Origin: Fervidifonticultor_A sp037443565
Lineage (GTDB): Bacteria; Sysuimicrobiota; Sysuimicrobiia; Sysuimicrobiales; Humicultoraceae
Length of the DNA stretch: 64,000 bases
NCBI GenBank assembly: GCA_037443565.1
Contig: JBBIOB010000007.1
Span: 4,052-68,051, forward strand
Direction: 5' to 3'
The translations under genes were made by a program, and so were the position numbers. Below, piece after piece: positions 62,812 to 64,000 of this stretch (positions within the stretch are counted from its first letter, which is position 1; every line of letters starts with the position of its first letter). The notes below the pieces were generated by a model. The model had not been told where the DNA came from, searched no databases, and saw nothing but the letters and a program-made list of their open reading frames with translations.

Positions 62812-63902
62812 GCGCCCACCTCGGTGAACTCCTTGGGGAGTGTCGTCAGGTTTTCACACCCGCCCTCGGTAATGACCACCAGGTCCTCGATCCGCACCCC
62901 GCCCCAGCCCGGCAGGTAGATCCCGGGCTCGACGGTGACTACCGCGCCGGGCTGCAGCACCGCCTCTTCGCGCGGGGAGAGTGTCGGCCCCTCGTGAACG
63001 GCCAGACCCACACCGTGGCCCAGACTGTGGCCGAACGCGTCGCCGTAGCCGGCGCCGGCGATGACGTCACGGGCCAGCGCATCCCCCTCACGGCCGGTGA
63101 TCCCGGCGCGCAGGCCCTCCAGCGCCGCCTGCTGCGCCTGGAGCACGATGCCGTAGACTTCCCGATGCCGATCGGTCGCCGGGGCGGTGACCAGCGTCCT
63201 TGTGCAGTCCGCGGTGTAGCCGTCTGTGACCGCCCCGAAGTCGATGGTGACGCACTCACCCGGTCCGATCACCCGGTCGCCGGCCACACCGTGCGGCAGC
63301 GCCGCGCGCGGGCCCGACGCCACGATGATCTCGAACGGCATCCGCTGAGCGCCCCGGCGCCGCAGCCGCTCCTCGAGCGCGACGGCGATGTCGCGCTCGA
63401 CCGCGCCCGGGCGGACCAGCGGCACGACGTCCACGAACGCGGCCTCGGCCACGCGCATGGCGCGCCGGATGGCCTCGACTTCTTCGGGCGCCTTGTGCCA
63501 CCGGATGTGGTCGATGCCCTCCACGGGAACGACCTCGGACGGTGCGATCGCCTCCGCGAGTCTTCGGAACTGCCCGACGGGCAGGAACTCCTCCTCGATG
63601 GCCACGCGGCGGGCGCCGGCCTGCTTGAGAACCTCGGCCGCGGCGTCCAGCAGCGGGCCCTTGGCCCGCACGCGCGCGATCCCCGGGGCCTGTGATGCGG
63701 CCTGTTCGACGTACCGGAAGTCCACGACCAGCGTGGGCTCACCGCCGACGACGACGACCAGGCCCGCGGATCCGGCGAAGCCCGAGACATATGTGACATT
63801 CTGGGGTCGGGCCAGCAGCACGGCGTCGGCGCCCGCGGCATCGAGCCGCGCGCGCAGCCGGATCAGGCGTTCGCTCTGTGCAGACACGGTGGTGAGAGAC
63901 AT
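62808..63902 (-). CDS. pepQ: Xaa-Pro aminopeptidase/dipeptidase (M24B)
   Basis: 364 aa metallopeptidase. A creatinase-like N-terminal domain precedes the pita-bread domain. Metal ligands are visible in ECVTIDFGAVTDGYTADCTR (Asp, Asp), FGHSLGHGVGLAVHEGPTLS (His), VVTVEPGIYLPGWGGVRIED (Glu, Glu). The pepQ-efp-nusB order is common in Gram-positive lineages. The ATG at 63900-63902 has no SD; the -10 box ends 9 nt upstream, so a leaderless mRNA is possible. Confidence 0.94.
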   Translation of the reverse strand: MSLTTVSAQSERLIRLRARLDAAGADAVLLARPQNVTYVSGFAGSAGLVVVVGGEPTLVVDFRYVEQAASQAPGIARVRAKGPLLDAAAEVLKQAGARRVAIEEEFLPVGQFRRLAEAIAPSEVVPVEGIDHIRWHKAPEEVEAIRRAMRVAEAAFVDVVPLVRPGAVERDIAVALEERLRRRGAQRMPFEIIVASGPRAALPHGVAGDRVIGPGECVTIDFGAVTDGYTADCTRTLVTAPATDRHREVYGIVLQAQQAALEGLRAGITGREGDALARDVIAGAGYGDAFGHSLGHGVGLAVHEGPTLSPREEAVLQPGAVVTVEPGIYLPGWGGVRIEDLVVITEGGCENLTTLPKEFTEVGA

Positions 63903-63911
63903 ACAGTCCGT

Positions 63912-63940
63912 AGGATACTCGAGGCGCGTGCTCGATTCAA
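63912..63940 (-). promoter_or_regulatory. Promoter for pepQ-efp, leaderless arrangement
   Basis: Minus strand TTGAAT (63935-63940), 17 nt, TATCCT (63912-63917). Nine nt separate the -10 box from the pepQ ATG. It lies just downstream of the terminator at the window edge. Confidence 0.6.
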
Positions 63941-63945
63941 CCGCT

Positions 63946-63989
63946 CCCCAACACAACAACCCCCGGGGGCGGCATCAGCCGCCCCCGGG
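63946..63989 (-). terminator. Intrinsic terminator of the gene beyond the right edge
   Basis: A 12 bp perfect stem, CCCGGGGGCGGC (63962-63973) with loop ATCA and its complement (63978-63989). On the minus strand it is followed by a T/G-rich tract (GTTGTTGTGTTGG). It would end a minus-strand transcript entering from the right. Confidence 0.7.
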
Positions 63990-64000
63990 AATGAGAGATC

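Overview
The window is a very GC-rich bacterial chromosome segment, coding on nearly every base, with almost all genes on the minus strand. The order of the housekeeping clusters resembles Firmicutes and related Terrabacteria: secD-secF-lapA-recJ-rel; recG-rsmD-coaD-yceD-rpmF-fabH-fabD-fabG-acpP-fabF-rnc; and pepQ-efp-nusB-ispA-tlyA-nadK-recN-pyrG. Together with paa and acyl-CoA genes, two promoters of leaderless type and many GTG/TTG starts, this suggests a free-living, probably aerobic, GC-rich lineage outside the classical Proteobacteria. I cannot name the species. I see no tRNA, rRNA, CRISPR array or IS element.

Layout. 1-8.6 kb: an aminotransferase fragment, rel, a giant recJ fusion, lapA, secF and secD. 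8.6-19.6 kb is an accessory stretch with two notable modules. The first (10.2-14.15 kb) looks like an SOS-controlled mutagenesis operon. A perfect LexA-type box, CGAACAAGTGTTCG, sits inside a TTGACA-N17-TATGGT promoter. Behind it lie a RecA-fold protein without a Walker A motif, a small helical protein, a family-B DNA polymerase with degraded catalytic motifs (PolB2/Dpo2-like) and a Nudix hydrolase. The second (15.9-19.6 kb) is a bacterial gasdermin cassette: an LCAT-like alpha/beta hydrolase, a gasdermin with Cys at position 3, and a caspase-fold protease with a His/Cys dyad. 19.6-23.1 kb holds a RibD-like reductase and paaABCD.

23.1-34.9 kb is core: HIT protein, rnc, the fab cluster (with a FabG that has lost its catalytic Ser and Tyr), rpmF, yceD, coaD, rsmD, recG, rpmB and hslO. 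34.6-38.3 kb has a stand-alone Lrp/AsnC ligand domain, a sugar oxidoreductase/aminotransferase pair, an SRPBCC protein and trmI. 38.3-45.4 kb is an acyl-CoA module: acyl-CoA dehydrogenase, EtfB, EtfA, a membrane ETF:quinone FeS oxidoreductase and a two-subunit B12 mutase whose specificity residues match isobutyryl-CoA mutase. 45.4-50.5 kb: a DUF1444 protein, an orphan peptide-type binding protein, a frameshifted LVIVD-repeat protein and 3-hydroxyacyl-CoA dehydrogenase. 50.5-55.4 kb: nucleoside salvage (pdp, punA, deoB), xerD and an ADP-ribose-type Nudix gene. 55.4-63.9 kb: pyrG, recN, nadK, tlyA, ispA, an acylphosphatase remnant, nusB, efp and pepQ, with a terminator at the right edge.

Many neighbours overlap by ATGA, GTGA or TGATG, so translation within these operons is probably coupled. 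The strongest candidates for unusual biology are the SOS PolB2 operon, the gasdermin operon with a lipase partner, and the RecJ-HIRAN-inactive helicase fusion.
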